NCBI GenBank assembly: GCA_905209435.1
Contig: CAJLTE010000126.1
Location: 1 to 7,324 of the forward strand
Source of the DNA: an uncultured Blautia sp.
GTDB taxonomy: Bacteria > Bacillota_A > Clostridia > Lachnospirales > Lachnospiraceae
Length of the DNA: 7,324 nt
Reading direction: 5' to 3'
Positions within the stretch are counted from its first letter, which is position 1; every line of letters starts with the position of its first letter. This document shows positions 5,106-7,324 of this stretch, piece by piece. The translations under genes were made by a program, and so were the position numbers. The notes under the pieces are model-generated. The model made no database searches. It was not told the DNA's origin and saw nothing but the letters and a program-made list of their open reading frames with translations.

Positions 5106-7278
5106 TGCGGATCATCTCCCCGAAAGTCTCCTCACTTCCAACTACAGTAACACATTTCCTGGCTCTTGTAACACCTGTATACAAAAGATTGCGGTTCATC
5201 AGCATCTTGGGGCCGGAAAGGAGCGGCAGAATAACTGCCGGATATTCTGAGCCCTGGGATTTATGTATGGTTATAGCATAGGCAAGTTCCAATTCTTCCA
5301 GCTGCTTAAAAGAATAGTCAGCGAAACGTCCATCCTCAAATTCCACAGTGGCAGTCTCTGCAAATTCATTGATTTCCTTCAGAATGCCAGTATCTCCATT
5401 AAATACGCCCACCCCTTCTTCTACAGGAATTCCGTATTTCCCCCGGACTTCCCATTCCAGCTGATAGTTGTTCCGAATCTGCATAACCTTGTCTCCCTCA
5501 CGGAAAAGCCGTTCTCCAATTTCTTTCTCTTTTTTACCTGATTCTGGTGGATTCAGGTATCTCTGTAAGATCTGGTTCATCCTCTCTACGCCCAGAAGCC
5601 CCTTTCGCATTGGAGTCAGAACCTGTATTTCAAAAGGTCTTGCATCCACATACTTCGGCAGTTTCTCCTGAATCAGTGCGATGACCACGCGGATAATAAT
5701 ATCGGCATCATATCTCTTCAGGAAAAAGAAATCGCGGCTTTTGTTATCAAGGGAAACCTGCTCTCCGTTATGGATCTTGTGTGCATTTACTACAATATCA
5801 CTGTGAGAGGCCTGCCTGAAAATTTTCTTCAGTTCTACTACTGGAAAAACGCCGCTTTGAATAATATCCCGCAGCACATTTCCAGGACCTACACTTGGCA
5901 GCTGGTTCTCATCTCCTACCAGAATGATCCTGGTTCCCGCAGTCACCGCAAGAAGCAGTGAATGCATAAGAAAAATATCCACCATAGACATCTCATCAAT
6001 AATGATTACATCTGTATCCAGCGGATTCTCTGCATTCCGTTCAAAATGAACACCCTGAGACTCTCTGCCATCCTCATCCGGCACACCGTTCAATTCCAGA
6101 AGCCGATGTATTGTCTGTGCTTCATAACCTGTAGCTTCTGTCATTCGCTTGGCTGCGCGTCCTGTAGGTGCTGCCAGACGAAGAGTTGCGCCTTCGCCCT
6201 CGAAAAAACGAATAATTGCATTGATCGTGGTAGTTTTACCGGTACCTGGTCCTCCTGTAAGTACAAAAAGGCCATTTCCAGCAGCCTCTACAACAGCCTT
6301 CTTCTGCATTTCCTCCAAAACAGTACCTGTTTCTTTCTCAATCTGGGCAATTCTTCGCTCCATCATCTGCTCATTCTGTGGATAACGGATATTTAATTCA
6401 GTGAGCATTCTTGCTGTATTCAGTTCCAAGCGGTAATACTGGCTTGGATAAACCAGTACCTCTCTGTCATTCTCTTTTAAAACAACATTCCGGTCAATTG
6501 CCATATCCATCAGATGTTTCTCCATATAAGAAACATCTACCTGAAGCAGCTGGGAAGCTCTGTCAAACAGTTCGTCCTTCGGAAGATATACATGTCCTTC
6601 CCCTGAAGCTTGGAGAAGAGTATACATCATACCGCTGCGGATCCTGTAATCTGAATCTGCATGTATACCAATACGTGACGCAATGGTGTCTGCAATTTTA
6701 AAGCCAACTCCCGAGATATCATCTGCCAGACGATAGGGATTCTCCTGAAGCACACTGTATACGGACTGACCATATTTCTGATATATCTTTGCTCCAAGAT
6801 TCAGGGAAATGCCATATTTCTGCAGAAACATCATGGCTTTTCGCATATCTGCCTTCTCAGTCACCTGTACTGCAATCTCTCTGGCTTTCTTCTCACTGAT
6901 TCCCTTGACTTCCGCCAGCCTTTCCGGTTCTTCTTCCACTATTCTAAGGGTATCCTCGCCAAAACACCGCACAATTCTGGCAGCAAGTGCTGCACCTACC
7001 CCTTTAATCGCTCCGGAACCCAGATAACGTTCCATAGCCTGGGTGTCCTCTGGTGCCTTTTCCGCATAAGACTGGATATTAAATTGTCTGCCGTATATAT
7101 GATGCTGGGAAAACTGTCCCTCAGCTTCAATGGTCACACCCTGTGTAACGTCAGGAAATGTTCCTACACAAGTCAGCTCTTCCTCTGAATCCGCGGTCTT
7201 AAGAACCATAACTGTATATCCATTTTCATCATTGCGGAATATGACATGATCTATATAGCCTGTAACTTTCTCACTCAT
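5002..7278 (-). CDS. recD2: RecD2 (RecD/TraA-type) SF1B ATP-dependent 5'-3' DNA helicase
   Basis: A 758-residue cytoplasmic helicase of the RecD2 class, which works without RecBC and acts in DNA repair and replication-fork stability. Residues 1 to about 75 form the N-terminal OB-like domain (SEKVTGYIDHVIFRNDENGY). Helix-hairpin-helix repeats follow at about 85-205 (AIKGVGAALAARI, LAEVKGISEKKA, ISGVGFKIADTIA). The helicase core is complete: Walker A GGPGTGKTT (342-350), APTGRAAKR (371-379), Walker B IIIDEMSM (425-432), motif III GDENQLPSVGPG (455-466), FRQ (488-490), TIHKSQGSEY (670-679) and LLYTGVTRARK (698-708). The start at 7278 is chosen over an in-frame GTG at 7302 because AGGAGA lies seven bases upstream and typical RecD2 begins near this point. 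The last 15 or so residues (SGSVVSKTVSSVSQDS) are Ser-rich, extend beyond the core, and are encoded within the overlap with comF. Confidence 0.95.
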   Translation of the reverse strand: MSEKVTGYIDHVIFRNDENGYTVMVLKTADSEEELTCVGTFPDVTQGVTIEAEGQFSQHHIYGRQFNIQSYAEKAPEDTQAMERYLGSGAIKGVGAALAARIVRCFGEDTLRIVEEEPERLAEVKGISEKKAREIAVQVTEKADMRKAMMFLQKYGISLNLGAKIYQKYGQSVYSVLQENPYRLADDISGVGFKIADTIASRIGIHADSDYRIRSGMMYTLLQASGEGHVYLPKDELFDRASQLLQVDVSYMEKHLMDMAIDRNVVLKENDREVLVYPSQYYRLELNTARMLTELNIRYPQNEQMMERRIAQIEKETGTVLEEMQKKAVVEAAGNGLFVLTGGPGTGKTTTINAIIRFFEGEGATLRLAAPTGRAAKRMTEATGYEAQTIHRLLELNGVPDEDGRESQGVHFERNAENPLDTDVIIIDEMSMVDIFLMHSLLLAVTAGTRIILVGDENQLPSVGPGNVLRDIIQSGVFPVVELKKIFRQASHSDIVVNAHKIHNGEQVSLDNKSRDFFFLKRYDADIIIRVVIALIQEKLPKYVDARPFEIQVLTPMRKGLLGVERMNQILQRYLNPPESGKKEKEIGERLFREGDKVMQIRNNYQLEWEVRGKYGIPVEEGVGVFNGDTGILKEINEFAETATVEFEDGRFADYSFKQLEELELAYAITIHKSQGSEYPAVILPLLSGPKMLMNRNLLYTGVTRARKCVTVVGSEETFGEMIRNEKQQKRYSSLWARIQELSGSVVSKTVSSVSQDS

Positions 7279-7285
7279 TTGTTCT

Positions 7286-7291
7286 TCTCCT
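7286..7291 (-). promoter_or_regulatory. Ribosome binding site fixing the recD2 start
   Basis: AGGAGA on the minus strand ends seven bases before the ATG at 7278. It favours this start over the in-frame GTG 24 bases further upstream, which would bury the site inside the coding sequence. The remaining bases up to 7324 show no clear promoter. A TAG at 7304-7302 in another frame could be the end of an upstream gene, but too little is present to say. Confidence 0.7.
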
Positions 7292-7324
7292 GCCGCCAGC
7301 ACTAACCAAAGGGCACTGCTAGAA

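Noticed and set aside
5962..6396. 144-codon plus-strand open frame and other plus-strand open frames across the window
   Set aside because: They lie antisense to strongly supported genes, lack convincing ribosome binding sites, and their translations look like reverse-strand noise.
7279..7302. GTG start at 7302 for recD2
   Set aside because: It adds eight residues unlike the family N-terminus and would place the good AGGAGA site inside the gene.

Overview
The window looks like chromosome from a Clostridia-class Bacillota, most likely a gut Lachnospiraceae relative. This is inferred from moderate GC, strong AGGAGG-type ribosome binding sites, tight co-directional packing, a stand-alone RecD2 helicase, a ComF-type protein and a CdaA/CdaR c-di-AMP module. 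The genus cannot be fixed from the sequence alone. Every supported gene lies on the minus strand, so transcription runs from high to low coordinates. No rRNA, tRNA, CRISPR array, insertion sequence or riboswitch was seen, and no gene-free stretch exceeds 100 bases.

Layout in transcription order. (1) 7278-4365: recD2 (SF1B DNA helicase) followed by comF (zinc-finger phosphoribosyltransferase-fold protein), overlapping by 104 nt. (2) 4364-4273: a short intergenic stretch with a good sigma-A-type promoter, which probably starts a new transcription unit. (3) 4272-518: a four-gene envelope/signalling operon. It holds a 144-aa two-helix membrane protein, a 372-aa polytopic membrane protein with a charged cytoplasmic tail, cdaA (diadenylate cyclase) and cdaR (YbbR-domain regulator of CdaA). 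These are linked by a 4-nt overlap, a 44-nt gap and a 23-nt overlap. (4) 440-177: an HPr-family phosphocarrier with H15 and S46 intact but an unusual L16 and four cysteines. A weak candidate promoter precedes it. (5) 144 to beyond position 1: the GTG-initiated start of a secreted protein with a clear signal peptide, cut by the window edge.

How the genes may work together: CdaA makes c-di-AMP at the membrane and CdaR modulates it from outside through a single N-terminal anchor. In many Bacillota glmM follows cdaR and couples c-di-AMP to peptidoglycan precursor supply. Here an HPr-like gene takes that position, and two uncharacterised membrane proteins precede cdaA. The most interesting hypothesis in the window is that these three extra proteins belong to the c-di-AMP/envelope control circuit. 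It rests on gene order only. The rest is ordinary housekeeping sequence.
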